Source: Eledone cirrhosa (taxonomy: Eukaryota; Mollusca; Cephalopoda; Octopoda; Eledonidae). From it: a DNA stretch of 64,000 bases. Below, in pieces: positions 45,705-61,701 of this stretch (position 1 is its first letter; every line of letters begins with the position of its first letter). A model generated the notes under the pieces. That model was not told where the DNA came from. It did not search any database and saw nothing but the letters and a program-made list of their open reading frames with translations. The DNA lies in the NCBI GenBank assembly GCA_964016885.1, contig OZ024741.1, positions 415,599,081 through 415,663,080 on the forward strand, written 5' to 3'. Position numbers and translations under genes: made by a program.

Positions 45705-48700
45705 TTGTCTGGAGTCTCTGTTATATTAACTGGGGTCTCTGTTATATTAACTGGGGCCTCTGTTATATTAACTGGGGCCTCTGTTATATTAACTGGGGCC
45801 TCCGTTATATTAACTGGGGTCTCTGTTATATTAACTGGGGTCTCTGTTATCTTAAATGGGGTCTCTGTTATATTAACTGGGGTCTCTGTTATATTAACTG
45901 GTGCCTCTGTTATATTAACTGGGGTCTCTGTTATATTAGCAGGGGCCTCTGTTATATTAACTGGGGTCTCTATTATATTAACTGGGGTCTCTGTTATCTT
46001 AAATGGGGTCTCTGTTATATTAACTGGGACCTCTGTTATATTAACTGGGGTCTCTGTTATATTAACTGGGGTCTCTGTTATATTTACTGGGGTATGTTAT
46101 ATTAACTGGGGTCTCTGTTATATTAACTGGGCCCTCTGTTATATTAATTGGGGCCTCTGTTATAATAACTGGGGTCTGTGTAATATTAACTGGGGTCTGT
46201 GTAATATTAACTGGGGTCTATGTTATATTAACTGGGGTCTCTGTTATATTAACTGGGGCCTCTGTTATATTGACTGGGGCCTCTGTTATGTTAACTGGGG
46301 CCTCTGTTATATTAACTGGGGTCTCTGTTATATTAACTGGGGTCTCTGTTATATTAACTGGGGTCTCTGTTATATTAACTGGGGTCTCTGTTATATTAAC
46401 TGGGGTATGTTATATTAACTGGGGTCTCTGTAATATTAACTGGGGTCTCTATTATATTAACTGGGGTCTCTGTTATATTAACTGGGGTCTCTGTTATATT
46501 AACTGGAGTCTCTGTTATATTAACTGGGGTCTCTGTTATATTAACTGGGGCCTCTGTTATATTAACTGGGGCCTCTGTTATATTAACTGGGGCCTCTGTT
46601 ATATTAACTGGGGCCTCCGTTTTATTAACTGGGGTCTCTGTTATATTAACTGGGGTCTCTGTTATATTAAATGGCGTCTCTGTTATATTAACTGGGGTTC
46701 TGTTATATTGACTGGTGCCTCTGTTATATTAACTGGGGTCTCTGTTATATTAACTGGGGTCTCTGTTATATTAACTGGGGTCTCTGTTATATTAACTGGG
46801 GTCTCTGTTATATTAACTGGGGTCTCTGTTACATTAAATGGGGTCTCTGTTATATTAACTGGGGCCTCTGTTATATTAACTGGGGCCTCTGTTATATTAA
46901 CTGGGGCCTCTGTTATATTAACTGGGGTCTCTGTTATATTAACTGGGGCCTCTGTTATATTAACTGGGGCCTCTGTTATATTAACTGAAGGTCTCTGTTA
47001 TATTAACTGGGGTCTCTGTTATATTAACTCGGGTCTCTGTTATATTAACTGGGGGCTCTGTTATATTAACTGGGGCTTCTGTTATATTAACTGGGGTCTC
47101 TGTTATATTAACTGGGGCCTCTGTTATATTAAATGGGGTCTCTGTTATATTAACTGGGGTCTCTGTTATATTAACTGGGGCCTCTGTTATATTAGCTGGG
47201 GCCTCTGTTATATTAACTGGGGTCTCTGTTACATTAAATGGGGTCTCTGTTACGTTAAATGGGGTCTCTGTTATATTAACTGGGGCCTCTGTTATATTAA
47301 CTGGGGTCTCTGTTATATTAACTGGGGCCTCTGTTATATTAACTGGGTTCTCTGTTATATTAACTGGGGTATGTTATATTAACTGGGGTCTCTGTTATAT
47401 TAACTGGGGTCTCTGTTATATTAACTGGGGTATGTTATATTAACTGGGGTCTCTGTTATATTAACTGGGGCCTCTGTTATATTAACTGGGGCCTCTGTTA
47501 TATTAACTGGGGCCTCTGTTATATTAAATGGGGTCTCTGATATATTAACTGGGGTCTCTGTTATATTAACTGGGGCCTCTGTTATATTAACTGGGGCCTC
47601 TGTTATATTAACTGGGGCCCCTGTTATATTAAATGGGGTCTCTGTTATATTAACTGGCGCCTCTGTTATATTAACTGGGGCCTCTGTTATATTAACTGGG
47701 GCCTCTGTTATATTAACTGGGGTCTCTGTTATATTAACTAGGGTCTCTGTTATATTAAATGGTGCCTCTGTTATAATAACTGGGGTCCCTGTTATATTAA
47801 CTGGGGCCTCTGTTATATTAACTGGGGTCTCTGTTACATTAAATGGGGTCTCTGTTATATTAACTGGGGCCTCTGTTATATTAACTGGGCTCTCTGTTTT
47901 ATTAACTGGGGTCTCTGTTATATTAACTGGGGTCTCTGTTATATTGTCTGGAGTCTCTGTTATATTAACTGGGGTCTCTGTTATATTAACTGGGGCCTCT
48001 GTTATATTAACTGGGGCCTCTGTTATATTAACTGGGGCCTCCGTTATATTAACTGGGGTCTCTGTTATATTAACTGGGGTCTCTGTTATCTTAAATGGGG
48101 TCTCTGTTATATTAACTGGGGTCTCTGTTATATTAACTGGTGCCTCTGTTATATTAACTGGGGTCTCTGTTTTATTAGCAGGGGCCTCTGTTATATTAAC
48201 TGGGGTCTCTATTATATTAACTGGGGTCTCTGTTATCTTAAATGGGGTCTCTGTTATATTAACTGGGACCTCTGTTATATTAACTGGGGTCTCTGTTATA
48301 TTAACTGGGGTCTCTGTTATATTTACTGGGGTATGTTATATTAACTGGGGTCTCTGTTATATTAACTGGGCCCTCTGTTATATTAATTGGGGCCTCTGTT
48401 ATAATAACTGGGGTCTGTGTAATATTAACTGGGGTCTGTGTAATATTAACTGGGGTCTATGTTATATTAACTGGGGTCTCTGTTATATTAACTGGGGCCT
48501 CTGTTATATTGACTGGGGCCTCTGTTATGTTAACTGGGGCCTCTGTTATATTAACTGGGCTCTCTGTTATATTAACTGGGGTCTCTGTTATATTAACTGG
48601 GGCCTCTGTTATATTAACTGGGGCCTCTGTTATATTAACTGGGGTCTCTGTTATATTAACTAGGGTCTCTGTTATATTAAATGGTGCCTCTGTTATAATA

Positions 48701-51700
48701 ACTGGGGTCCCTGTTATATTAACTGGGGCCTCTGTTATATTAACTGGGGTCTCTGTTATATTAATTGGGGTCTCTGTTATATTAACTGGGGTATGTTATA
48801 TTAACTGGGGTCTCTGTAATATTAACTGGGGTCTCTATTATATTAACTGGGGTCTCTGTTATATTAACTGGGGTCTCTGTTATATTAACTGGGGTCACTG
48901 TTATATTAACTGGGGCCTCTGTTATATTAACTGGGGCCTCTGTTATATTAACTGGGGCCTCCGTTATATTAACTGGGGTCTCTATTATATTAACTGGGGC
49001 CTCTGTTATATTAACTGGGGCCTCTGTTATATTAACTGGGGCCTCTGTTATATTAAATGGGGTCTCTGTTATATTAACTGGGGTCTCTGTTATATTAACT
49101 GGTGCCTCTGTTATATTAACTGGGGTCTCTGTTATATTAACTGGGGCCTCTGTTATATTAACTGGGGCCTCTGTTATATTAACTGGGGTCTCTGTTATAT
49201 TAACTGGGGTCTCTGTTATATTAACTGGGGTATGTTATATTAACTGGGGCCTCTGTAATATTAACTAGGGTCTCTATTATATTAACTGGGGTCTCTGTTA
49301 TATTAACTGGGGCCTCTGTTATATTAACTGGGGCCTCTGTTATATTAACTGGGGCCTCCGTTATATTAACTGGGGTCTCTGTTATATTAACTGGGGTCTC
49401 TGTTATCTTAAATGGGGTCTCTGTTATATTAACTGGGGTCTCTGTTATATTAACTGGTGCCTCTGTTATATTAACTGGGGTCTCTGTTATATTAGCTGGG
49501 GCCTCTGTTATATTAACTGGGGTCTCTATTATATTAACTGGGGTCTCTGGTATCTTAAATGGGGTCTCTGTTATATTAACTGGGACCTCTGTTATATTAA
49601 CTGGGGTCTCTGTTATATTAACTGGGGTCTCTGTTATATTTACTGGGGTATGTTATATTAACTGGGGTCTCTGTTATATTAACTGGGCCCTCTGTTATAT
49701 TAATTGGGACTCTGTTATAATAACTGGGGTCTGTGTAATATTAACTGGGGTCTGTGTAATATTAACTGGGGCCTCTGTTATATTAACTGGGGCCTCTGTT
49801 ATATTAACTGGGGCCTCTGTTATATTAACTGGGGTCTCTGTTATATTAACTGTGGCCTCTGTTATATTGACTGGGGCCTCTGTTATGTTAACTGGGGCCT
49901 CTGTTATATTAACTGGGCTCTCTGTTATATTAACTGGGGTCTCTGTTATATTAACTGGGGTCTCTGTTATATTAACTGGGGTCTCTGTTATATTAACTGG
50001 GGTCTCTGTTATATTAACTCGGGTCTGTTATATTAACTGGGGTCTCTGTTATATTAACTGGGGTATGTTATATTAACTGGGGTCTCTGTAATATTAACTG
50101 GGGTCTCTATTATATTAACTGGGGTCTCTGTTATATTAACTGGGGTCTCTGTTATATTAACTGGAGTCTCTGTTATATTAACTGGGGTCTCTGTTATATT
50201 AACTGGGGCCTCTGTTATATTAACTGGGGCCTCTGTTATATTAACTGGGGCCTCTGTTATATTAACTGGGGCCTCTGTTATATTAACTGGGGGCTCTGTT
50301 ATATTAACTGGGGCCTCTGTTATATTAATTGGGGTCTCTGTCATATTAACTGGGATCTCTGTTATGTTAACTGGGGCCTCTGTTATATTAACTGGGGCTT
50401 CTGTTATATTAACTGGGGCCTCTGTTATATTAACTGGGGTCTCTGTTATATTAACTGGGGTCTCTGTTATATTAACTGGGGTCTCTGTTATATTAACTGG
50501 GGCCTCTGTTATATTAACTGGGGCCTCTGTTATATTAACTGGGGTCTCTGTTATATTAACTGGGGTCTCTGTTATATTGTCTGGAGTCTCTGTTATATTA
50601 ACTGGGGTCTCTGTTATATTAACTGGGGCCTCTGTTATATTAACTGGGGCCTCTGTTATATTAACTGGGGCCTCCGTTATATTAACTGGGGTCTCTGTTA
50701 TATTAACTGGGGTCTCTGTTATCTTAAATGGGGTCTCTGTTATATTAACTGGGGTCTCTGTTATATTAACTGGTGCCTCTGTTATATTAACTGGGGTCTC
50801 TGTTATATTAGCAGGGGCCTCTGTTATATTAACTGGGGTCTCTATTATATTAACTGGGGTCTCTGTTATCTTAAATGGGGTCTCTGTTATATTAACTGGG
50901 ACCTCTGTTATATTAACTGGGGTCTCTGTTATATTAACTGGGGTCTCTGTTATATTTACTGGGGTATGTTATATTAACTGGGGTCTCTGTTATATTAACT
51001 GGGCCCTCTGTTATATTAATTGGGGCCTCTGTTATAATAACTGGGGTCTGTGTAATATTAACTGGGGTCTGTGTAATATTAACTGGGGTCTATGTTATAT
51101 TAACTGGGGTCTCTGTTATATTAACTGGGGCCTCTGTTATATTGACTGGGGCCTCTGTTATGTTAACTGGGGCCTCTGTTATATTAACTGGGCTCTCTGT
51201 TATATTAACTGGGGTCTCTGTTATATTAACTGGGGTCTCTGTTATATTAACTGGGGTCTCTGTTATATTAACTGGGGTCTCTGTTATATTAACTGGGGTA
51301 TGTTATATTAACTGGGGTCTCTGTAATATTAACTGGGGTCTCTATTATATTAACTGGGGTCTCTGTTATATTAACTGGGGTCTCTGTTATATTAACTGGA
51401 GTCTCTGTTATATTAACTGGGGTCTCTGTTATATTAACTGGGGCCTCTGTTATATTAACTGGGGCCTCTGTTATATTAACTGGGGCCTCTGTTATATTAA
51501 CTGGGGCCTCCGTTTTATTAACTGGGGTCTCTGTTATATTAACTGGGGTCTCTGTTATATTAAATGGCGTCTCTGTTATATTAACTGGGGTTCTGTTATA
51601 TTGACTGGTGCCTCTGTTATATTAACTGGGGTCTCTGTTATATTAACTGGGGTCTCTGTTATATTAACTGGGGTCTCTGTTATATTAACTGGGGTCTCTG

Positions 51701-54700
51701 TTATATTAACTGGGGTCTCTGTTACATTAAATGGGGTCTCTGTTATATTAACTGGGGCCTCTGTTATATTAACTGGGGCCTCTGTTATATTAACTGGGGC
51801 CTCTGTTATATTAACTGGGGTCTCTGTTATATTAGCTGGGGCCTCTGTTATATTAACTGAAGGTCTCTGTTATATTAACTGGGGTCTCTGTTATATTAAC
51901 TCGGGTCTCTGTTATATTAACTGGGGGCTCTGTTATATTAACTGGGGCTTCTGTTATATTAACTGGGGTCTCTGTTATATTAACTGGGGCCTCTGTTATA
52001 TTAAATGGGGTCTCTGTTATATTAACTGGGGTCTCTGTTATATTAACTGGGGCCTCTGTTATATTAGCTGGGGCCTCTGTTATATTAACTGGGGTCTCTG
52101 TTACATTAAATGGGGTCTCTGTTACGTTAAATGGGGTCTCTGTTATATTAACTGGGGCCTCTGTTATATTAACTGGGGTCTCTGTTATATTAACTGGGGC
52201 CTCTGTTATATTAACTGGGTTCTCTGTTATATTAACTGGGGTATGTTATATTAACTGGGGTCTCTGTTATATTAACTGGGGTCTCTGTTATATTAACTGG
52301 GGTATGTTATATTAACTGGGGTCTCTGTTATATTAACTGGGGCCTCTGTTATATTAACTGGGGCCTCTGTTATATTAACTGGGGCCTCTGTTATATTAAA
52401 TGGGGTCTCTGATATATTAACTGGGGTCTCTGTTATATTAACTGGGGCCTCTGTTATATTAACTGGGGCCTCTGTTATATTAACTGGGGCCCCTGTTATA
52501 TTAAATGGGGTCTCTGTTATATTAACTGGCGCCTCTGTTATATTAACTGGGGCCTCTGTTATATTAACTGGGGCCTCTGTTATATTAACTGGGGTCTCTG
52601 TTATATTAACTAGGGTCTCTGTTATATTAAATGGTGCCTCTGTTATAATAACTGGGGTCCCTGTTATATTAACTGGGGCCTCTGTTATATTAACTGGGGT
52701 CTCTGTTACATTAAATGGGGTCTCTGTTATATTAACTGGGGCCTCTGTTATATTAACTGGGCTCTCTGTTTTATTAACTGGGGTCTCTGTTATATTAACT
52801 GGGGTCTCTGTTATATTGTCTGGAGTCTCTGTTATATTAACTGGGGTCTCTGTTATATTAACTGGGGCCTCTGTTATATTAACTGGGGCCTCTGTTATAT
52901 TAACTGGGGCCTCCGTTATATTAACTGGGGTCTCTGTTATATTAACTGGGGTCTCTGTTATCTTAAATGGGGTCTCTGTTATATTAACTGGGGTCTCTGT
53001 TATATTAACTGGTGCCTCTGTTATATTAACTGGGGTCTCTGTTATATTAGCAGGGGCCTCTGTTATATTAACTGGGGTCTCTATTATATTAACTGGGGTC
53101 TCTGTTATCTTAAATGGGGTCTCTGTTATATTAACTGGGACCTCTGTTATATTAACTGGGGTCTCTGTTATATTAACTGGGGTCTCTGTTATATTTACTG
53201 GGGTATGTTATATTAACTGGGGTCTCTGTTATATTAACTGGGCCCTCTGTTATATTAATTGGGGCCTCTGTTATAATAACTGGGGTCTGTGTAATATTAA
53301 CTGGGGTCTGTGTAATATTAACTGGGGTCTATGTTATATTAACTGGGGTCTCTGTTATATTAACTGGGGCCTCTGTTATATTGACTGGGGCCTCTGTTAT
53401 GTTAACTGGGGCCTCTGTTATATTAACTGGGCTCTCTGTTATATTAACTGGGGTCTCTGTTATATTAACTGGGGCCTCTGTTATATTAACTGGGGCCTCT
53501 GTTATATTAACTGGGGTCTCTGTTATATTAACTAGGGTCTCTGTTATATTAAATGGTGCCTCTGTTATAATAACTGGGGTCCCTGTTATATTAACTGGGG
53601 CCTCTGTTATATTAACTGGGGTCTCTGTTATATTAACTGGGGTCTCTGTTATATTAACTGGGGTATGTTATATTAACTGGGGTCTCTGTAATATTAACTG
53701 GGGTCTCTATTATATTAACTGGGGTCTCTGTTATATTAACTGGGGTCTCTGTTATATTAACTGGGGTCACTGTTATATTAACTGGGGCCTCTGTTATATT
53801 AACTGGGGCCTCTGTTATATTAACTGGGGCCTCCGTTATATTAACTGGGGTCTCTATTATATTAACTGGGGCCTCTGTTATATTAACTGGGGCCTCTGTT
53901 ATATTAACTGGGGCCTCTGTTATATTAACTGGGGTCTCTGTTATATTAACTGGGGCCTCTGTTATATTAACTGGGTTCTCTGTTATATTAACTGGGGTAT
54001 GTTATATTAACTGGGGTCTCTGTTATATTAACTGGGGTCTCTGTTATATTAACTGGGGTATGTTATATTAACTGGGGTCTCTGTTATATTAACTGGGGCC
54101 TCTGTTATATTAACTGGGGCCTCTGTTATATTAACTGGGGCCTCTGTTATATTAAATGGGGTCTCTGATATATTAACTGGGGTCTCTGTTATATTAACTG
54201 GGGCCTCTGTTATATTAACTGGGGCCTCTGTTATATTAACTGGGGCCCCTGTTATATTAAATGGGGTCTCTGTTATATTAACTGGCGCCTCTGTTATATT
54301 AACTGGGGCCTCTGTTATATTAACTGGGGCCTCTGTTATATTAACTGGGGTCTCTGTTATATTAACTAGGGTCTCTGTTATATTAAATGGTGCCTCTGTT
54401 ATAATAACTGGGGTCCCTGTTATATTAACTGGGGCCTCTGTTATATTAACTGGGGTCTCTGTTACATTAAATGGGGTCTCTGTTATATTAACTGGGGCCT
54501 CTGTTATATTAACTGGGCTCTCTGTTTTATTAACTGGGGTCTCTGTTATATTAACTGGGGTCTCTGTTATATTGTCTGGAGTCTCTGTTATATTAACTGG
54601 GGTCTCTGTTATATTAACTGGGGCCTCTGTTATATTAACTGGGGCCTCTGTTATATTAACTGGGGCCTCCGTTATATTAACTGGGGTCTCTGTTATATTA

Positions 54701-57700
54701 ACTGGGGTCTCTGTTATCTTAAATGGGGTCTCTGTTATATTAACTGGGGTCTCTGTTATATTAACTGGTGCCTCTGTTATATTAACTGGGGTCTCTGTTT
54801 TATTAGCAGGGGCCTCTGTTATATTAACTGGGGTCTCTATTATATTAACTGGGGTCTCTGTTATCTTAAATGGGGTCTCTGTTATATTAACTGGGACCTC
54901 TGTTATATTAACTGGGGTCTCTGTTATATTAACTGGGGTCTCTGTTATATTTACTGGGGTATGTTATATTAACTGGGGTCTCTGTTATATTAACTGGGCC
55001 CTCTGTTATATTAATTGGGGCCTCTGTTATAATAACTGGGGTCTGTGTAATATTAACTGGGGTCTGTGTAATATTAACTGGGGTCTATGTTATATTAACT
55101 GGGGTCTCTGTTATATTAACTGGGGCCTCTGTTATATTGACTGGGGCCTCTGTTATGTTAACTGGGGCCTCTGTTATATTAACTGGGCTCTCTGTTATAT
55201 TAACTGGGGTCTCTGTTATATTAACTGGGGCCTCTGTTATATTAACTGGGGCCTCTGTTATATTAACTGGGGTCTCTGTTATATTAACTAGGGTCTCTGT
55301 TATATTAAATGGTGCCTCTGTTATAACAACTGGGGTCCCTGTTATATTAACTGGGGCCTCTGTTATATTAACTGGGGTCTCTGTTATATTAATTGGGGTC
55401 TCTGTTATATTAACTGGGGCATGTTATATTAACTGGGGTCTCTGTAATATTAACTGGGGTCTCTATTATATTAACTGGGGTCTCTGTTATATTAACTGGG
55501 GTCTCTGTTATATTAACTGGGGTCACTGTTATATTAACTGGGGCCTCTGTTATATTAACTGGGGCCTCTGTTATATTAACTGGGGCCTCCGTTATATTAA
55601 CTGGGGTCTCTATTATATTAACTGGGGCCTCTGTTATATTAACTGGGGCCTCTGTTATATTAACTGGGGCCTCTGTTATATTAAATGGGGTCTCTGTTAT
55701 ATTAACTGGGGTCTCTGTTATATTAACTGGTGCCTCTGTTATATTAACTGGGGTCTCTGTTATATTAACTGGGGCCTCTGTTATATTAACTGGGGCCTCT
55801 GTTATATTAACTGGGGTCTCTGTTATATTAACTGGGGTCTCTGTTATATTAACTGGGGTATGTTATATTAACTGGGGCCTCTGTAATATTAACTAGGGTC
55901 TCTATTATATTAACTGGGGTCTCTGTTATATTAACTGGGGCCTCTGTTATATTAACTGGGGCCTCTGTTATATTAACTGGGGCCTCCGTTATATTAACTG
56001 GGGTCTCTGTTATATTAACTGGGGTCTCTGTTATCTTAAATGGGGTCTCTGTTATATTAACTGGGGTCTCTGTTATATTAACTGGTGCCTCTGTTATATT
56101 AACTGGGGTCTCTGTTATATTAGCTGGGGCCTCTGTTATATTAACTGGGGTCTCTATTATATTAACTGGGGTCTCTGGTATCTTAAATGGGGTCTCTGTT
56201 ATATTAACTGGGACCTCTGTTATATTAACTGGGGTCTCTGTTATATTAACTGGGGTCTCTGTTATATTTACTGGGGTATGTTATATTAACTGGGGTCTCT
56301 GTTATATTAACTGGGCCCTCTGTTATATTAATTGGGACTCTGTTATAATAACTGGGGTCTGTGTAATATTAACTGGGGTCTGTGTAATATTAACTGGGGC
56401 CTCTGTTATATTAACTGGGGCCTCTGTTATATTAACTGGGGCCTCTGTTATATTAACTGGGGTCTCTGTTATATTAACTGTGGCCTCTGTTATATTGACT
56501 GGGGCCTCTGTTATGTTAACTGGGGCCTCTGTTATATTAACTGGGCTCTCTGTTATATTAACTGGGGTCTCTGTTATATTAACTGGGGTCTCTGTTATAT
56601 TAACTGGGGTCTCTGTTATATTAACTGGGGTCTCTGTTATATTAACTCGGGTCTGTTATATTAACTGGGGTCTCTGTTATATTAACTGGGGTATGTTATA
56701 TTAACTGGGGTCTCTGTAATATTAACTGGGGTCTCTATTATATTAACTGGGGTCTCTGTTATATTAACTGGGGTCTCTGTTATATTAACTGGAGTCTCTG
56801 TTATATTAACTGGGGTCTCTGTTATATTAACTGGGGCCTCTGTTATATTAACTGGGGCCTCTGTTATATTAACTGGGGCCTCTGTTATATTAACTGGGGC
56901 CTCTGTTATATTAACTGGGGGCTCTGTTATATTAACTGGGGCCTCTGTTATATTAATTGGGGTCTCTGTCATATTAACTGGGATCTCTGTTATGTTAACT
57001 GGGGCCTCTGTTATATTAACTGGGGCTTCTGTTATATTAACTGGGGCCTCTGTTATATTAACTGGGGTCTCTGTTATATTAACTGGGGTCTCTGTTATAT
57101 TAACTGGGGTCTCTGTTATATTAACTGGGGCCTCTGTTATATTAACTGGGGCCTCTGTTATATTAACTGGGGTCTCTGTTATATTAACTGGGGTATGTTA
57201 TATTAACTGGGGCCTCTGTAATATTAACTAGGGTCTCTATTATATTAACTGGGATCTCTGTTATATTAACTGGGGCCTCTGTTATATTAACTGGGGTCTC
57301 TGTTATATTAACTGGGGTCTCTGTTATATTGTCTGGAGTCTCTGTTATATTAACTGGGGTCTCTGTTATATTAACTGGGGCCTCTGTTATATTAACTGGG
57401 GCCTCTGTTATATTAACTGGGGCCTCCGTTATATTAACTGGGGTCTCTGTTATATTAACTGGGGTCTCTGTTATCTTAAATGGGGTCTCTGTTATATTAA
57501 CTGGGGTCTCTGTTATATTAACTGGTGCCTCTGTTATATTAACTGGGGTCTCTGTTATATTAGCAGGGGCCTCTGTTATATTAACTGGGGTCTCTATTAT
57601 ATTAACTGGGGTCTCTGTTATCTTAAATGGGGTCTCTGTTATATTAACTGGGACCTCTGTTATATTAACTGGGGTCTCTGTTATATTAACTGGGGTCTCT

Positions 57701-60700
57701 GTTATATTTACTGGGGTATGTTATATTAACTGGGGTCTCTGTTATATTAACTGGGCCCTCTGTTATATTAATTGGGGCCTCTGTTATAATAACTGGGGTC
57801 TGTGTAATATTAACTGGGGTCTGTGTAATATTAACTGGGGTCTATGTTATATTAACTGGGGTCTCTGTTATATTAACTGGGGCCTCTGTTATATTGACTG
57901 GGGCCTCTGTTATGTTAACTGGGGCCTCTGTTATATTAACTGGGCTCTCTGTTATATTAACTGGGGTCTCTGTTATATTAACTGGGGTCTCTGTTATATT
58001 AACTGGGGTCTCTGTTATATTAACTGGGGTCTCTGTTATATTAACTGGGGTATGTTATATTAACTGGGGTCTCTGTAATATTAACTGGGGTCTCTATTAT
58101 ATTAACTGGGGTCTCTGTTATATTAACTGGGGTCTCTGTTATATTAACTGGAGTCTCTGTTATATTAACTGGGGTCTCTGTTATATTAACTGGGGCCTCT
58201 GTTATATTAACTGGGGCCTCTGTTATATTAACTGGGGCCTCTGTTATATTAACTGGGGCCTCCGTTTTATTAACTGGGGTCTCTGTTATATTAACTGGGG
58301 TCTCTGTTATATTAAATGGCGTCTCTGTTATATTAACTGGGGTTCTGTTATATTGACTGGTGCCTCTGTTATATTAACTGGGGTCTCTGTTATATTAACT
58401 GGGGTCTCTGTTATATTAACTGGGGTCTCTGTTATATTAACTGGGGTCTCTGTTATATTAACTGGGGTCTCTGTTACATTAAATGGGGTCTCTGTTATAT
58501 TAACTGGGGCCTCTGTTATATTAACTGGGGCCTCTGTTATATTAACTGGGGCCTCTGTTATATTAACTGGGGTCTCTGTTATATTAACTGGGGCCTCTGT
58601 TATATTAACTGGGGCCTCTGTTATATTAACTGAAGGTCTCTGTTATATTAACTGGGGTCTCTGTTATATTAACTCGGGTCTCTGTTATATTAACTGGGGG
58701 CTCTGTTATATTAACTGGGGCTTCTGTTATATTAACTGGGGTCTCTGTTATATTAACTGGGGCCTCTGTTATATTAAATGGGGTCTCTGTTATATTAACT
58801 GGGGTCTCTGTTATATTAACTGGGGCCTCTGTTATATTAGCTGGGGCCTCTGTTATATTAACTGGGGTCTCTGTTACATTAAATGGGGTCTCTGTTACGT
58901 TAAATGGGGTCTCTGTTATATTAACTGGGGCCTCTGTTATATTAACTGGGGTCTCTGTTATATTAACTGGGGCCTCTGTTATATTAACTGGGTTCTCTGT
59001 TATATTAACTGGGGTATGTTATATTAACTGGGGTCTCTGTTATATTAACTGGGGTCTCTGTTATATTAACTGGGGTATGTTATATTAACTGGGGTCTCTG
59101 TTATATTAACTGGGGCCTCTGTTATATTAACTGGGGCCTCTGTTATATTAACTGGGGCCTCTGTTATATTAAATGGGGTCTCTGATATATTAACTGGGGT
59201 CTCTGTTATATTAACTGGGGCCTCTGTTATATTAACTGGGGCCTCTGTTATATTAACTGGGGCCCCTGTTATATTAAATGGGGTCTCTGTTATATTAACT
59301 GGCGCCTCTGTTATATTAACTGGGGCCTCTGTTATATTAACTGGGGCCTCTGTTATATTAACTGGGGTCTCTGTTATATTAACTAGGGTCTCTGTTATAT
59401 TAAATGGTGCCTCTGTTATAATAACTGGGGTCCCTGTTATATTAACTGGGGCCTCTGTTATATTAACTGGGGTCTCTGTTACATTAAATGGGGTCTCTGT
59501 TATATTAACTGGGGCCTCTGTTATATTAACTGGGCTCTCTGTTTTATTAACTGGGGTCTCTGTTATATTAACTGGGGTCTCTGTTATATTGTCTGGAGTC
59601 TCTGTTATATTAACTGGGGTCTCTGTTATATTAACTGGGGCCTCTGTTATATTAACTGGGGCCTCTGTTATATTAACTGGGGCCTCCGTTATATTAACTG
59701 GGGTCTCTGTTATATTAACTGGGGTCTCTGTTATCTTAAATGGGGTCTCTGTTATATTAACTGGGGTCTCTGTTATATTAACTGGTGCCTCTGTTATATT
59801 AACTGGGGTCTCTGTTATATTAGCAGGGGCCTCTGTTATATTAACTGGGGTCTCTATTATATTAACTGGGGTCTCTGTTATCTTAAATGGGGTCTCTGTT
59901 ATATTAACTGGGACCTCTGTTATATTAACTGGGGTCTCTGTTATATTAACTGGGGTCTCTGTTATATTTACTGGGGTATGTTATATTAACTGGGGTCTCT
60001 GTTATATTAACTGGGCCCTCTGTTATATTAATTGGGGCCTCTGTTATAATAACTGGGGTCTGTGTAATATTAACTGGGGTCTGTGTAATATTAACTGGGG
60101 TCTATGTTATATTAACTGGGGTCTCTGTTATATTAACTGGGGCCTCTGTTATATTGACTGGGGCCTCTGTTATGTTAACTGGGGCCTCTGTTATATTAAC
60201 TGGGCTCTCTGTTATATTAACTGGGGTCTCTGTTATATTAACTGGGGCCTCTGTTATATTAACTGGGGCCTCTGTTATATTAACTGGGGTCTCTGTTATA
60301 TTAACTAGGGTCTCTGTTATATTAAATGGTGCCTCTGTTATAATAACTGGGGTCCCTGTTATATTAACTGGGGCCTCTGTTATATTAACTGGGGTCTCTG
60401 TTATATTAACTGGGGTCTCTGTTATATTAACTGGGGTATGTTATATTAACTGGGGTCTCTGTAATATTAACTGGGGTCTCTATTATATTAACTGGGGTCT
60501 CTGTTATATTAACTGGGGTCTCTGTTATATTAACTGGGGTCACTGTTATATTAACTGGGGCCTCTGTTATATTAACTGGGGCCTCTGTTATATTAACTGG
60601 GGCCTCCGTTATATTAACTGGGGTCTCTATTATATTAACTGGGGCCTCTGTTATATTAACTGGGGCCTCTGTTATATTAACTGGGGCCTCTGTTATATTA

Positions 60701-61701
60701 AATGGGGTCTCTGTTATATTAACTGGGGTCTCTGTTATATTAACTGGTGCCTCTGTTATATTAACTGGGGTCTCTGTTATATTAACTGGGGCCTCTGTTA
60801 TATTAACTGGGGCCTCTGTTATATTAACTGGGGTCTCTGTTATATTAACTGGGGTCTCTGTTATATTAACTGGGGTATGTTATATTAACTGGGGCCTCTG
60901 TAATATTAACTAGGGTCTCTATTATATTAACTGGGGTCTCTGTTATATTAACTGGGGCCTCTGTTATATTAACTGGGGCCTCTGTTATATTAACTGGGGC
61001 CTCCGTTATATTAACTGGGGTCTCTGTTATATTAACTGGGGTCTCTGTTATCTTAAATGGGGTCTCTGTTATATTAACTGGGGTCTCTGTTATATTAACT
61101 GGTGCCTCTGTTATATTAACTGGGGTCTCTGTTATATTAGCTGGGGCCTCTGTTATATTAACTGGGGTCTCTGGTATCTTAAATGGGGTCTCTGTTATAT
61201 TAACTGGGACCTCTGTTATATTAACTGGGGTCTCTGTTATATTAACTGGGGTCTCTGTTATATTTACTGGGGTATGTTATATTAACTGGGGTCTCTGTTA
61301 TATTAACTGGGCCCTCTGTTATATTAATTGGGGCCTCTGTTATAATAACTGGGGTCTGTGTAATATTAACTGGGGTCTGTGTAATATTAACTGGGGCCTC
61401 TGTTATATTAACTGGGGCCTCTGTTATATTAACTGGGGCCTCTGTTATATTAACTGGGGTCTCTGTTATATTAACTGTGGCCTCTGTTATATTGACTGGG
61501 GCCTCTGTTATGTTAACTGGGGCCTCTGTTATATTAACTGGGCTCTCTGTTATATTAACTGGGGTCTCTGTTATATTAACTGGGGTCTCTGTTATATTAA
61601 CTGGGGTCTCTGTTATATTAACTGGGGTCTCTGTTATATTAACTCGGGTCTGTTATATTAACTGGGGTCTCTGTTATATTAACTGGGGTATGTTATATTA
61701 A
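45705..61701. repeat. Higher-order block set V: nested 4.87- and 6.6-6.8-kb duplications
   Basis: The rare GTTATATTGTCTGGAGTC unit marks 45705, 47944, 50577, 52816, 54572, 57329 and 59589. 45705-47943 repeats at 50577-52815 (4872 bp); 47944-51141 repeats from 54572 (6628 bp); after a 21-bp unit gain the shift becomes 6773 bp (52816 to 59589). The 244-codon stretch at 48509 differs from its copy at 55137 in just two codons, so the duplication is recent or kept homogeneous. Confidence 0.85.
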
